The notes under the pieces: model-generated | What the model was told of the DNA's origin: nothing | The model's database searches: none | Seen by the model: the letters and a program-made list of their open reading frames with translations, nothing else | Shown: positions 11,550 to 24,345 of the stretch, piece after piece | Position numbering within the stretch: the stretch's first letter is position 1 | Layout of the letters: every line of letters begins with the position of its first letter | Source: Anastatus disparis | Lineage: Eukaryota; Arthropoda; Insecta; Hymenoptera; Eupelmidae | DNA length: 64,000 nt | Direction: 5' to 3' | Assembly: GCA_017163975.1 (NCBI GenBank) | Contig: JAFFSR010000221.1 | Location: 1,426,001 to 1,490,000 of the forward strand | Translations under genes and position numbers: made by a program

Positions 11550-13394
11550 TGGGATAAATTTTATGAACTTAGAGAAATCGTAAGTTAAAGCAACTTATAG
11601 TACAAAATTATTTTTAAAATATAAAGCAACAATTTCCAAGTAATTTTATAAATAATTAACTGTAATTTTACTATAATCAATAATTAATAAGCAATAATTG
11701 TACAATTTTAATATTATCATTTATTCAAGACTTAAATTAATGCGATTATTGTTTAATTTAAAATAATGCGATTATTTAATCATTTAAACGAATACGATTA
11801 AATCGTCATGTCAAAAATGTGCCAGTGCTGTATGTGTATAATTTGGTTTTGAAGAATGATTCTCATTCGACCGTAATAAACATTACTGAAAAATACCACG
11901 AAATATTTTTTATTATCTTTGTATATACTTTTAACATTATTCAAAAAGGTAGGAAAATTTTTATAACCAGCCATCAATATATAAAACAAATATATCAACT
12001 TATCCTATCAATACATTGAATAATGAAAAATACGTATTAATGAGTTAGCTTTCAAGAGACGATTTTTTGTTTTTGCAAGAGGAGAAAAAAACTACAGTCG
12101 ATCTCATTTTTGATTTCTTAAGAGAAGGTCGATACCTTTCTTTATTTGCACAGCTTACAAAATAAATAGGCCGTGAGCAAACACACCTGAAATATTAAAT
12201 GGATCTTTTATCCTTTTCCCACGTGTGCGAGTATATAAATAGAATAAATATTTTAATCTATTAATGACAGCTCGTTAACAAGAATCCAAATAAAGAAATT
12301 TGTTTAGTTAGATCAATTTTTAACTAAACGTACTCGTTCGTAAACCCAAATTATTCGGTAGCTTTCCTCTTCGTGTAACAAGATGATTAAAAATAAATTG
12401 GTATAAGTGTAAATTCAAATAAAATTATATCAATAATACATATTGACTAAGTAATCTCTATTTTGTTAATTGGAAAAGAAAGATAATTAAATAAATCGTT
12501 GATAATACACAATTTTTTGTTACGTGCTTTGTTTATAATCTGTCTGACCAAATCATTACTTTCATTACTTTTAACTAAAAAAGATAATGAAAAGCAGAGC
12601 TTCATATAAAGCTAATTAAAAGCTGTAAAAATAGTTCAAATAATTCTATTTACAAAACGAAAGGATTGTAAAAAGAAATTTTAGAAATGTTTTTAATTGA
12701 AAATTTTTCATTTTTTTAGATTCACAAATAATATTTGAAAGTTTTTCTTAGACAAAAATATATTTAACAAAAAATAATTTATCGAATTAAAATCCTCTTT
12801 CATTTAAATGTAAAATAATTAAAATAAAATAAACTTTGATAATTTATGAAATTTATAAAGAACTAAAATCCATCAACTAAAGTTATGATTCAGTCCTAAT
12901 TTTTTTTCGAAAATAAAACAAGAATATTGAGTCGTGTTAGATTAAAATCGATCTGACCTTTGACCCTTTTCAAATTACAAGTACGCACTCACATACACAC
13001 ACCCGTTTTTAAAAAAAAAAAGTATATTTCGATTCGTATTATTGCAAACCGTTTCTATGACATTATTTTGAAAAATATTTTTCTTCGTTCTTATTCTTCT
13101 ATTTTTCATAAAGTTCCTATTATAAAAATGAAAAAAATGATGTTAATAAAAAATGTATATTCTGTAGCAAACCTAATGTGTACGTTGGTTAAAAAATATT
13201 TGTTAATTCACGAACTTGTAGATCAAGTAGGTGATGTCAAATATAGGGAATGTTTAATTCCAAGTAAAAAATAATCATACCTTGAATCTTTTAGTGAATC
13301 AAAGCTCAATATCGAGTTTTTATACTGCAATTGTTACATAACATTTTTCTACAAAATGTCATAGCCGTATTTATTAGAATGTTATTATCTTCAA

Positions 13395-13461
13395 AAACAC
13401 AAATCATTAGAATTCTTTAAAAATAACCGTAATATCAATATAATTCTAATGACTCGTGTTT
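13395..13461. repeat. Hairpin with arms of about 20 bp
   Basis: The left arm AAACACAAATCATTAGAATT pairs with a right arm whose reverse complement is AAACACGAGTCATTAGAATT. The loop is about 25 nt. Its size is within the range of a pre-miRNA, but it could equally be a decayed palindrome. Confidence 0.6.
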
Positions 13462-15610
13462 CAAAATCATGCCTATATTGCCTTATAATAAATCGAATTT
13501 CGAAAGAATATTTTTATTTTTCGCATCGCATCGTTCGAATTTTTCATCTTCACTTTTCAATTGTTATACGTTCTTCAAATTTCCTTTTTCCAATTTACAA
13601 GTAATTTAATTCCTTCATTTTTATATATAAAAACGTTTCGAAACATCGTGAAATTTTCAGAATTTCAATAAAATTTGAATGGAAATTCTATTAAGTAGAC
13701 TCCACTCAATCAAGTGTTTGATAACTCTATATTACACATGTGATATCGATCGATTCCACTGTAGTCTCATTCGTCGACTATAAATATTTGCTTTTGTTTT
13801 TAAAAATTTAATCTATTTCTAAACAATTTAAATATATATGGAGGAAACAAAGATAAAAAATTTTTTCAAAAAAAGAAAAATTTAATTAAGAAAATGCAAA
13901 AATTTCTTTCATATTCCCATAACAAAACAAAGGAATTTGCAAATTCATTTGTAATTGGTGCGCCTTTGATCATTTATAAGCTTTCATTGGTGATAATGAA
14001 TTCATCATTGCGCACATCAAATGTTCAAGAACATTGCGATACTGTTAGTGTAGCTCTAATCCATAGAGAATATGGTCATACGTTTGCCTTATTATGTGTC
14101 AACATATATTCTCTGTTGCTCGTTGCGCTTCGATGAGCGTATTGAAGAATACAAAAGTGATTATCAAAGACGTAAATAGATGATAAATTATTTTCAGACT
14201 TAATTTTTAATTATTTTTAAAAATTTCTTTAGACCTATTAATTCTTTATTTTTTTTAAATGAGAAATAAAATAATAAAATAAATAATATTTATATATTGA
14301 AATAGGTAATATTCATAAATTTCAATGTTATTTTAAATAGATTTTCAAATAAAATATCTAAATATAACTTATTGTATGTTATATTTTTTTGCATTCTTTT
14401 TTTAACCTATCACAAGTGAGAAAATCACATGGCACATCATTTAAAATCAGCTTTCTTTAAAGGGAATTAATCATTCATTATTCATTAATAATTCTAAAAT
14501 ATTTGATTCGAGCAACTCAAATTTAAGTGTATTTAGCAGTAGTATTATAACTTTTTATTTGAAGTAAGTGCGATTATCGATTTTTTTTCGGTCTTTAAGA
14601 AATGGATGGGTTTTGAGTATTCGTTAATTAGTTTTCCAATGTACTTCATCAGTGTAATTGAACCGGTTATCGTCTGGCTATTTAGCCAGTTTCGCCTGGT
14701 TTAATTTAGACTAGAGAACTATTTTATTTGGTTATAAATATTTAATGATTCATATTAAAATGATTATTAAATATCTACTTGATTCTTAATAGAAAACAAC
14801 TATAATAAAGCAAAATATAAAATATCTTAAAAATGTTTTAAATTCAATATTCGCTCACTTTCAATGAGTGTTATAATTAAATATTGGATTCTTTAGCTAT
14901 CGCCGGAAAACTTTTATTTTAAAATTTTATCAAAATTATCGAGAATCTATAATGACTTTACTTACTCAAAATTTGTTTTACGCTGTTTAACAAATAACAT
15001 AATTTTTCACGCGCTAAAATAATTTCTTCTCACACGTAGTATTTCTGTTATCAAATTTAAAATTGAGAAGTTTTAAATATGAAATTTCCCCAGGTAAAAT
15101 CTTTTTTATTCATAATCTTTACCTTTGAGATTTTATACTTGAACTATATAAAATATTTATCAACGTTCAAAAGCTATTGATTACTTGAAAAAATTGAACG
15201 ATAACTTATTGGAATATTGAGCTCAGATTTGATTTGTTATCATGTAAAATTTTTTCAGATTTGCCATATTTACTTCATCATGCGTATAATAAATAGAATA
15301 CAAGATACTCTGTACCTGAAAAACACATGCAAAAAATCGATTGGCTTAATAAAAACAAACGTTTTATTGATCGAATGAAATATAATTAGATGAAATATAA
15401 TTTTAGTAGAGCTACGTTGAGCTGTCAATATATTTTCACTTTATCGTTTTTCTTTCATTTATACATAGTGTATATGTGCACGGATGTGTGCAAGCGCGTT
15501 TTTGTTAGTTGGAACATTTAAAGAGCATCATCTGATCGGCCTGTTTTTGCTACACTCTGCTTTTTGAATAAACTATCAACCGTGTGTATTACAGAGATAC
15601 CGAAATCGTA

Positions 15611-15669
15611 TATAAACAGAGCGATTGTTGTAATTTACTTCAGTTATATATACTTTTTTAAATGAAAAT
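15611..15669 (+). promoter_or_regulatory. TATA box, initiator and short first exon of an MBF2-type relic
   Basis: TATAAA at 15611-15616 lies 31 bp upstream of the A in TTCAGTTAT (15642), which matches the insect TCAGT initiator. This is textbook core-promoter spacing. An ATG follows at 15662, and after ATGAAAAT a GTAAGT donor begins at 15670. It points towards the MBF2-like relic about 330 bp downstream; the link is inferred from position. Confidence 0.55.
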
Positions 15670-16027
15670 GTAAGTTAAATGTGTATTATTTATTTCATTT
15701 GATTTAATTATCGAAATTTGTTTTAGCTTTTAACTTATTTTATTTTAATTTATTCAGCACCGTTCAAATGATTAATTTTAACTTTTTATAGATTCTTATG
15801 CAATCATGATTTTCTAAATATTGGTTTGTGTAACATTAGAACATTTGTTTAATTTAACTTTGGCATAGTAATAAATAAAATGTTTATTCATTATTTCAAG
15901 ATTTTGATGTTAAATTATTTTCAGATTTTGTACTCTTATACAAAACTATATAAATAACATTAATTAATTATTTTTCCTTTTTCAAAAGTCTAAAATACAC
16001 CATGACACACCTATGATTACATCGAGG

Positions 16028-16190
16028 GCTTTTGTTAGTGACAATGAATCTATTATTATGTAAGTTGTAGTTGAAGGAACGTAATAGTGCTTTAATTAAC
16101 GGTCGGTTAGGTCGTACTTTTGTCACGCTACGTGTCAAGTCACCACAACATGTTAATTATAAAGTAACGCTCTATGGAAAATTACGTTAG
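16028..16190 (+). pseudogene. MBF2-family relic (3' half), broken
   Basis: Translation gives AFVSDNESIIM, then a TAA where family members have Gln, then VVVEGT, then a frameshift near 16080, then ALINGRLGRTFVTL and finally NYKVTLYGKLR with a stop at 16188-16190. This aligns block by block with the intact gene at 28028-28390 (LVTDNEFVITQ, VKIEGT, ASALTSLVNGG, FKVTLYGKH). Visible lesions are one nonsense codon and one frameshift. The upstream exon or exons are too decayed to join with confidence, although a good promoter and donor survive at 15611-15670. MBF2 proteins are small secreted insect proteins. This copy should not produce a normal one. Confidence 0.75.
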
Positions 16191-18490
16191 TTAAGGTACT
16201 TTGGCGGGTTTGTTTTACTAGAAAATTGAGGAAAAAAATAAGTAATAATCAAGATTAATCAACTAAATTTTAATTTTAATATGTATTTATTTAGTTAATA
16301 TCTACTTCATATATTATTAAAATACATTAATTTTATTAAATGTAAGCACGCTTAAAAGATTATTTGAAATTTGCTTTAATCGGGTTTATATTTAAATATA
16401 TGAAAATTAAGAGCTTGCTTTATTATTATCTGATTTATACAAGCGTGTACAGTTAATGAAAATTACTATATTTCGTAAAATTAAAGAAAACGAGCAATAT
16501 ATTAAAAAATGTCGATAAGTTATTGTTAAATTATTCACAGTTATAGAAAAAATGATCGTGATTAATATTAAAATCTACAAGTTCAACTTAAATTTATAGT
16601 GATTTTCTTACATAAAAAAAAACTCCTCCCTCTCCGCAGGAAGTTTGTATACATTCGTCGCTGATTTTACGACCGACTGTACGTTTTGGCCTCCCTTATC
16701 TTAACTTTCCTACTAAATTCAATTATGTTTGGAAAAATATCTATCCCTTTGTGATCAAAATAAAAATTGAGATACGCGCTCGTAGGTTTATTGATATTTT
16801 AAAAATTGAAAACTAAATTATATCGATAATTTTCAACTTTATTTTAAAAAATAATAAACAAAGAAATACATTGATTACACATATTGAATGTAAAATATAT
16901 AATTTTTTGCAACAGAAGATAAAGTTACACATACATTATGTGTATTACATAATGTATTAAAACAACATATCATATATTCGTCTTTCGTTCCTATTTAATT
17001 TGCATTAACATATCTATTAAATTCCATAATTTAGACACTAAAAATATGCCCTCTCTTTAATTATATTAAAATATGTTTTGAACTTGTATCAACTTAGGTA
17101 ACGTTTCATTATTGTTGAAGTAGTATGCACGCATGTGCATACACGCGTATATACATACACATATTGATAAATTACTTCCAAGACAGAAAACTTATTGCTT
17201 TAAAAAGAAAGAATAAAGTAGAACATTTTTCCACTGATACTTAGCAGGAAAATGTCATATTTTTATCTTATTAGTTTATTTTAGTTTATTTTTTTTTTTT
17301 AATTAATAAAGAGGAAATTACTATTGGGCTAGAGTAAAATCAATCGAATTCTATTGAATATTACGTTAGCAAATAGAGCAAATAGAAATTTGTCAATTTT
17401 TAATCATACAGTAACTTTTGAGATTTTTTAACACAGAGTAACTTTTGAAAATGTTTAAGCAATAGACATTTACAATGGAAATTTTATCTTAAAATATTTA
17501 GCTTTATCTTGAAAATATAATAAAACTTGTAAATGAACATAAATAAAGTATTTTATAAAAATAGATAATAAATTACGTCGAATGCCATTCAAGTCAATAA
17601 AAAAAATACAACATAAAATGTTGATATTTAATAAATAAAATAATCAATATAAAAAAATCAATTGGCATTGCTTTTTTTTAAATCCTAAAATTGAAATGGT
17701 TCTGTCAAAACCCTTGAAAATTTCAAGCCCCTGTTGAACAATCGAACTCAACTTTCATGTAAAAAATAAAAAATTATCCATATCAAAAAAAAGGTCAAAA
17801 GAATCTAAAATAAGCTGGATATACCATCCACTTTTACAAAGCTTTTCCAACTCTTTTACAAAACTGATGAGCTTACAACTCTCATTTAAAGGTTAATCAT
17901 AGCTTATTTTGCTTTTTCATAGAGATATAGCATTGCATCAATAAAAAAAATGTTTTTCTGTTTTTTAGGAAAAAATAGTTTATTAAAAGATGCGTGTATG
18001 TATGTAACAATAGTATAATTTTTAAACATAAGTTATGTTGAATTGTGGTAAGACCAGAAGCTATTGTTTTTCATAGTGCAGTTTAAATTTTAGAGCCGTA
18101 ATTTGAGCAGCGAGTATTTTTCATAGCGTAATTTCAATTTTAATGCCATGTTAGTAATTTTAAAAAATCCCGACAATTCTCTTTTTTTATTATTTTTCAA
18201 AAATATTGTTTCATATGAAATTTTTATAAATTCATATAGTATTTATTATAATTTTTATTGAAAACTTACTTTTACGAAATTTGCAATAATTTGAAAAAGT
18301 ATATAACTTATTAAAGTACATTTATTAATTCTTCTATGCTTTCGAATTTTTTTTAAATGAATTAAAAATGTATGTAAATTTTTCCCTGCAATGTATTATT
18401 ATAAGGTTTGTATTGATTTAAAAAATAACACAAAGAAAAATAAATTAATTAAAAGAAAAAATTAAAAGAATAAAATACTGTAAAAATTCT
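16191..18490. other. Stretch without a supported gene
   Basis: AT-rich. A candidate terminal exon at 16640-16816 is mentioned in the findings. Two diverged direct repeats with TTTTTCATAG and a downstream GTAATTT lie at about 18068-18150. Nothing else was resolved. Confidence 0.55.
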
Positions 18491-18497
18491 TTTTTTA

Positions 18498-18699
18498 ACA
18501 CCTGGCCCGAAAGTACTACTTTTTTACATAGCGCCAAAAAAAAGTGGTATTTTCGGCCCGGTGTTGAAAAAAATCGCATTTTCGCCACGGGAAAAAAAAG
18601 AATGCCTTAAATCGTATGTTTGCCCCCCTCGCCTTCGGCTCGGGTGACAATTTACATACGATTTCGGACATTCTTTACTTTTTTTCCCTAGGTGAAAAA
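18498..18699. repeat. Composite of two adjacent palindromes
   Basis: Hairpin 1 has arms 18498-18526 and 18536-18565 (left AACACCTGGCCCGAAAGTAC, right reading AACACCGGGCCGAAAATACC when reverse-complemented). Hairpin 2 has arms 18579-18619 and 18653-18699 (left contains TTTTCGCCACGGGAAAAAAA and AAATCGTATG). Its loop of about 33 nt is GC-rich and contains CTCGCCTTCGGCTCGGG. The composition is clearly more GC-rich than the surroundings, suggesting an inserted non-autonomous element. Confidence 0.7.
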
Positions 18700-18720
18700 T
18701 ATACTATTATTTTTCTAAAT

Positions 18721-18767
18721 ATTTTATTTAACGTCGCTGTATTTATGCTTCCATTGCAATACTAATT
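18721..18767 (-). mobile_element. SINE fragment (3' end only)
   Basis: Matches the last 45-50 bp of the SINE family in reverse orientation (ATTTAACGTCGCTGTATTTA and following). The tRNA-like head is absent. It lies next to the palindrome composite. Confidence 0.6.
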
Positions 18768-19131
18768 TCTATTGTAATATTTGCAGTGACTACGCTGTAA
18801 ATTCTTCATATAAAAATTTGCGTTATTGGACTCAGCGCTATTATTTCAAAAATTTTTTTTAAATATTGACGCGGCTGAATCTCAAGCTGTTTTAACAACA
18901 TTACAAAAAAGAAAACGAAATTGTTCCAACGACTGTCGTAACGGATTATAAATGAACTTTTTTAATAAATTTTATAACTTAATTTATTTAGATAAATTAT
19001 AATAAATTCAAATTAAAATAATATAATCAAAATAATAATTTTATTATGATCCATGTAAATCTTAATAAATGTATAGTCAAAAATATAAATTACATAAAAT
19101 GTTAGTTATAAAAGGAAATAAATACATAGTT

Positions 19132-19328
19132 TTTTTATTTTATTTAACGTCGCTGTGCTTATGCTTTCATTACAATGCTAATTAGCGACGGAGATCGTCA
19201 GTATGTTTGTGAACAAAGCACATGTAATGTACAGTGGTGCTTGCATGAGTCGGTCGAGAGCGGGAATCGAACTCGAGACCTCGAGATTATGAATCCATCG
19301 CTCTAACGACTGAGCCACTGACGACCTC
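19132..19328 (-). mobile_element. tRNA-derived SINE copy
   Basis: Full-length copy in minus orientation: T run, TTTAACGTCGCTGTGCTTAT, GCTAATTAGCGACGGAG, GTGAACAAAGCACATG, the B-box complement GGGAATCGAACTCGAG, and the A-box region ending GAGCCACTGACGACC. Confidence 0.9.
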
Positions 19329-19530
19329 TCTCTGCCTTGTTCAAATATTTCAGAAATATATTTAAATATGGCAATAATTTATGTAAACATTGTTTTTGAA
19401 TTAATTATTATTTTACTAATTCATCATTCGAAATCAATACAATAACATTAATAATGTTGTATATATAACTAAGTATGCTACAGAAATTCTGTAAACAAAT
19501 CATATAATTTTATTTACATTTTCAAACCAG

Positions 19531-19761
19531 GATTTTGATTCTTTTATACTTACACCGCGAGTTAAAAAATTTATACATATGTTTTCACCCTCAGACGTAA
19601 ATAACGAAGAAATAATAAATATCGCGAATAATGAAAAATTTTTAACTATGGAAGAATCGATTGAATCTGAGGGTATTATATTTAAAATTATACTCTTTGA
19701 CGTTAATAATAACAGTATTGAAGCTTTGATGCCGTTAGAATGTTGTTTAAAATTTATTTAA
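19531..19761 (+). CDS. Candidate 3' terminal exon of unknown protein, possibly a relic
   Basis: Not recognised. A possible acceptor, TTTTCAAACCAG, ends at 19530. The frame after it stays open for 76 codons to a TAA. It begins DFDSFILTPRVKKFIHMF, continues through an acidic middle (SDVNNEEIINIANNEKF, EESIESEG) and ends near EALMPLECCLKFI. The mixed, charged composition is less Phe/Ile/Lys-dominated than typical chance frames here. It lies between two SINE copies, and no upstream partner exon could be identified. It could be a fragment of a transposon or a dead gene. Confidence 0.25.
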   Translation, partial: DFDSFILTPRVKKFIHMFSPSDVNNEEIINIANNEKFLTMEESIESEGIIFKIILFDVNNNSIEALMPLECCLKFI

Positions 19762-20148
19762 ACGAATTAAACTTAACTCGGAATGCAACCTTATCATTTT
19801 ATCTTTCTAACAAGTTAAAGGTGCATTCCAAGATTACATAATTTTCTTCAGACTTTATGGATACATAAAATTTTGTTTATCACTTTAATTGAAATCGTTG
19901 AAAAAAATTAGCTTGGGAATTCGATTATATCCAATTTCTTTGCTGAATTCTAATTGTAATATATTAGCACATTAGTATAATTCATTTAACAATATTTGAA
20001 ACATTAAAATTTCTATTAAAAATTATTTTATTGTATCAAAATAAAAATGAATAATCTTTATGGTTTTCAGAAGATTCTGTAAAAGTCTTTATAATAATAA
20101 ATATACAAAGTGTAAGGCGTTAAAGTTGAACGTACTCGCATGGAAACC

Positions 20149-20337
20149 TTTTTTTTTATTCTTCTTTAACGTCGCTATATTTATGCTATTTTGTGATGCT
20201 AATCAGCGACGGAGCTCGTAAGTGTGTTTTTGAACAAAGCACATGTTACGTACAGTGGTAAATTGTAAAAATCAGCCGAACTCAGAGCTCCGAGATTACG
20301 AAATCCAACACTCTACCGACTGAGCCACTCACCGGCT
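20149..20337 (-). mobile_element. tRNA-derived SINE copy with target duplication
   Basis: A diverged copy in minus orientation with the same body landmarks (TTTAACGTCGCTATATTTAT, GAACAAAGCACATG, ACTGAGCCACTCACC). It is flanked by direct repeats ATGGAAAC at 20140-20147 and 20347-20354, consistent with LINE-mediated insertion. Confidence 0.85.
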
Positions 20338-20359
20338 CAACCTTGTATGGAAACATTTT

Positions 20360-23300
20360 AACATTTAGACAAAATAGGTCATTAAACTTAAAAAATGGAG
20401 TTTCATTAACGTGTTTTTATATGTTTTTATTATATTTTTATATTACTTTATATTTTTTTACATTATTTCAATTTATCAATTATTTACTAAAACTTATTAA
20501 TTATTTATAGTTGGCCTCTTTTATCAGCAAACTTTTTCGTAATTTTCATATCAGTTATGCATCATTATTATTATATTCTTTTTCTAATAATCGTACACTT
20601 TTTTCACTATTCAATTTTTTACTTCGAAAGTTTATAAGTATTCAAAGTAAAAAAGATGAATAATATTAAACATATTTTTAAATTATTCGTTAGAAATTAA
20701 TTTGCATATTATGTGAACTTTCATGTTATTTTTTTTTGTGATCTTTTAAATAATTGATAGTCAACTTTCATATACATTAAAGAAATAGAAAAAAATAGTG
20801 CTCTTTTTAAAATAAAGTAATTTTTTAAATATTACATTAAATTATTACATTAATACTGAACTATATAGAATTGAAAAATTTATTTTTGTACAACTGACTC
20901 AAAATTTTGATTGACAGAAAAAATATGTTTAAAAATATCATACAAATTTATAAAAACTCAAGTTTAATCAAGTTATCGAGAATTATGAAACGATGACTTT
21001 TTAACGGATACTATTTTCGCAAAATAAATACTGCTTATATGATCTTGTATTTTAAGTACAAACATTATTTCCATTGTTAGTAACAACCATTTAAATTTTA
21101 TTAAGTTATGTATTATAGTTTCAGAGTTAATAACAATTAATTGAAAATTTAACGTTTATCCGTATAACAAATTATTATTATAAGTAATAGAAAAATTAAA
21201 GTACTTCAATATTTATTTGAAAGATCTTTTATTTTTAAAAAAGGATTTCATTCGTTCTGAAGTTATTCTATTTTACAAACTGATATACACACGAACATAC
21301 AAATGCATATTCGAAAACACTAACACATATATTTTTTTAAAAATATGCAATTTAAGGTGAAGTGATAGGGTACGTGATTTATGCATAGTTACCGACATTG
21401 CGATTCCCCTGATATTTTATCTTTATTCAAAAATTTTTTGAATTATCTCTATATTATGCTTTTTATTAGTTGAAGTGGAATTGGAAGGGTTTAATACAGA
21501 GTTATTTTAAAAAATTTTAAATCAAGAATCAAGAATTTCAAAAATTGTTATGTCGGTATTTTACATCCTCTTAATTAATAATCATTTAAAACATATTTCT
21601 GTAATGCTATTTTCAAAATTGTTTTTTTTTATTATAAAGCTTGCTACATAAAGAAGCAAATAAAATTAACATTCCAGCATCATCGTCAATTAAAAAGCAA
21701 CCATTTTATTGCATATTCTTTTTAAAAAATTCTTGAATCATAATTCAACAAAAAATATTTGATTATCATTCTCGACTAATTTGAAAATTTTCCATCGCGT
21801 TTTTGCAACAGACGTTCGCAATAATTATTCATATACAATTAAATGAATTAAGTTAAGCAATTGAAAATCGAAAAAGTTTATTTAAAATTTATTTATTTAA
21901 AAATGCATTCATTAAAAAAATTAAAAGTCTAGCCCGAAATTTCAGAGATTATTTATATGATTTTCTGCAATGAACCAAATCGTATATATTTTATAAGTCA
22001 GATTTGGAAATCGTTAAATTTTAGCAAATATAATTAGTTATTTTAGTTCTTTTGTTCAATTTAAAGACAAATAAATTACTTTTTTGTATAAGAAATTTAA
22101 TGAATTTTCATCCAACCAAAAAAAAATAATTCATATAAAGACGATGAACATAATTATAATACGTTTTTATACGAGTAAAAAATAATCTTATTAAATTTTA
22201 ATCAAGCACTTTTCTACAAGTTTCAAATGAACATGAGCGAAACATATTTTCACATTAAAAGCAGGCAAAAATAATTTTGCTCGAAATTTAAAATTATTTT
22301 CAAGAAATTATTCAAGAGAATTATCTCGTCTGTGTGTTTTAATACTTTGTACTCATTTTATTTTCCATTTAAAAAAATCATGAGCAATCTTGTCAACTTG
22401 ATAATAACTGAGAAAAGGACATGTAATTTCATAAATATAAAAATAAGTATTCTGATCGATATTGTTACTAAGGTATTGGAACAGTAAATTAAAAACAAAA
22501 TATTTGTATTAATCTCCATGGATTAATAAGAAATCAAAATAGAATAAAAATGATTTGTATAGAATTCAGATAGAAACTGCTGTTTTTATTAAAATTTTAT
22601 CTTTTAATTATTATTTGTTTTTAATAATTCATTTGAATTATTTTATTTCGCTTACGAAAATCTAAATAATTTAACTGGAAATCAGTAGCTAAAATTTAAA
22701 ATATAAATATTAAATTTATTTTTATATATTTCAAATATTGTATTACATATAAATTTATTCAATACACGACATAACAATAAACTATTCTGATTGATATTTA
22801 CATTTACAACATTTATTCATATTTTTTTCTATTTCATGTTTAAAATAATTGAATTGACTAAAATGTTTAAATCTGTATTACATTTTAGACCCTGAATTAG
22901 AATCTCACGAGTACAATTATTTTAAAAAACAAATTTGTAAATGAGCTAAATAAATCATTATTTGCTAATCCGTTTGTTACTCGTAAATCATTTCTCAACG
23001 TTTCTAGAAAATCCACGATCCAAAGTACGTTTACTTTGTTTGCAGATAAAATTTGGGAAGTAATCAGAATGGAACAAAATAAGTTATTACTCTTAAACTA
23101 ATGTATGATTCAGACATTATTTTTTTTAAGTTGTTCGTCGCATTGAATAAAAAATATTATATGAGTTTCTTTCACGCAAATTATAATCCCTTAAATATTC
23201 CAAATATTTATGAATATCGAAAAAAGAAGTTTATATTTTTGTTATAATTTATTAGATATACTGTCTCGCGCTAACATAATATTAAAGAAATTACATTTTA

Positions 23301-23640
23301 AATAAAAATTTATTTAAAGTTCATTGATCTATATAATTTATTTTAAAATTCTAAATTGTTGTTAATCGTAAATAAGAAATCCAATTCTCGTTAAACTATA
23401 TTCTTTTTGAATTAATAAAAGTAAAAGCTTTTTAAATAGATAATTAATGCAAATTATATTGAACTCTTTTTATATCTAGAAATTTTAATGAATGAATAAA
23501 TAACTTTGTTATTAAATTAATTTGAAATATGAAAAAAGCATTACTGAAAATTCTGAATAATGTTAACTCAAGTGTCAAAATATATGAAATTTAAAAAAAT
23601 ATATTCACGATATTACGTCACCCAGTTTATTCGTAATTGA
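20360..23640. other. Stretch without a supported gene
   Basis: Very AT-rich with no long frames, repeats or splice-consistent exons that I can support. Confidence 0.6.
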
Positions 23641-23699
23641 TATAAATAAGCTTACTTTTTCAATGCGTACAAATTAGTTGAATATCAAGCTGGCGGAAG
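23641..23699 (+). promoter_or_regulatory. Promoter and 5' non-coding exon of MBF2 pseudogene
   Basis: TATAAATA at 23641-23648 is followed about 35 bp later by AATTAGTTGAATATCA, with the likely start at the A of TTAGT, 23676. The exon ends GCGGAAG before GTAAGTC at 23700. The AATTAGTTGAATATC string and the donor position are shared with the 5' exon of the intact copy at about 29028-29056 (minus). The region is therefore homologous by duplication. Confidence 0.65.
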
Positions 23700-24345
23700 G
23701 TAAGTCGCTTACAGTTATTAATACGCTTAATTTATAATGCTTATTGAAATAAGAAGAATTTTTCTTTAGAATTTATAGAGAAATTGCGTTACGTAACTGT
23801 ATTTACTAGAAAATTTTATATTTACTTTTTTTTTTGCCAAAAGGAATTTTTTTCAATATTTCGTGAATAACAATAAAAATAAATTTATTAATCTTCAAAT
23901 TAAATTCATTTTTGTCTTTTCTCATTTTGCAAAAGCTTTTTCTATTTCTTGAATAATTACACAAACTTTAAAGAGAACTTTCGATCTATTGAACCATTTC
24001 TTGTAGAATTTATTTTTTTTTTTCGACCAAATTATCGTTCTACTTTGTAGCAGAACTGTATCTCAAGCCCGTATTAGTGTATAAATTGAATGAATTTGTT
24101 AATTTAATTTAATAAATTTTTTTATATCAATGTTATTTTCTAATTCATTATCAAAATCTCTCTTTTGTTGCGAGTAATATTTATGAATTAAATTACTATA
24201 ACCCAAATTAGATTAAAATTACTGATCTATTGATTAAAATTATTAATTATCATCAATATCTAAAAGTTTATTTTTAAATTATTTTACAAAGTTTGCAATA
24301 AATTTAAAATAATTAAAAATCATTTATTGTTTTTTATTTCTACAG

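Larger units (their letters stand above)
9660..15600. other. Long stretch without a supported gene
   Basis: AT-rich, with many short chance frames. The structured items seen are a MITE-like palindrome at 11400-11549, a hairpin at 13395-13461, and a perfect 16-bp palindrome CTGGCTATTTAGCCAG near 14676. No exon with both a good splice site and plausible coding content was found. Confidence 0.6.

Noticed and set aside
16650..16715. Minus frame containing KRTVGRK and DEC-type Cys spacing, briefly considered an insulin-like A chain
   Set aside because: It lacks the adjacent Cys pair and the final Cys of the A-chain signature, and no B chain is nearby.
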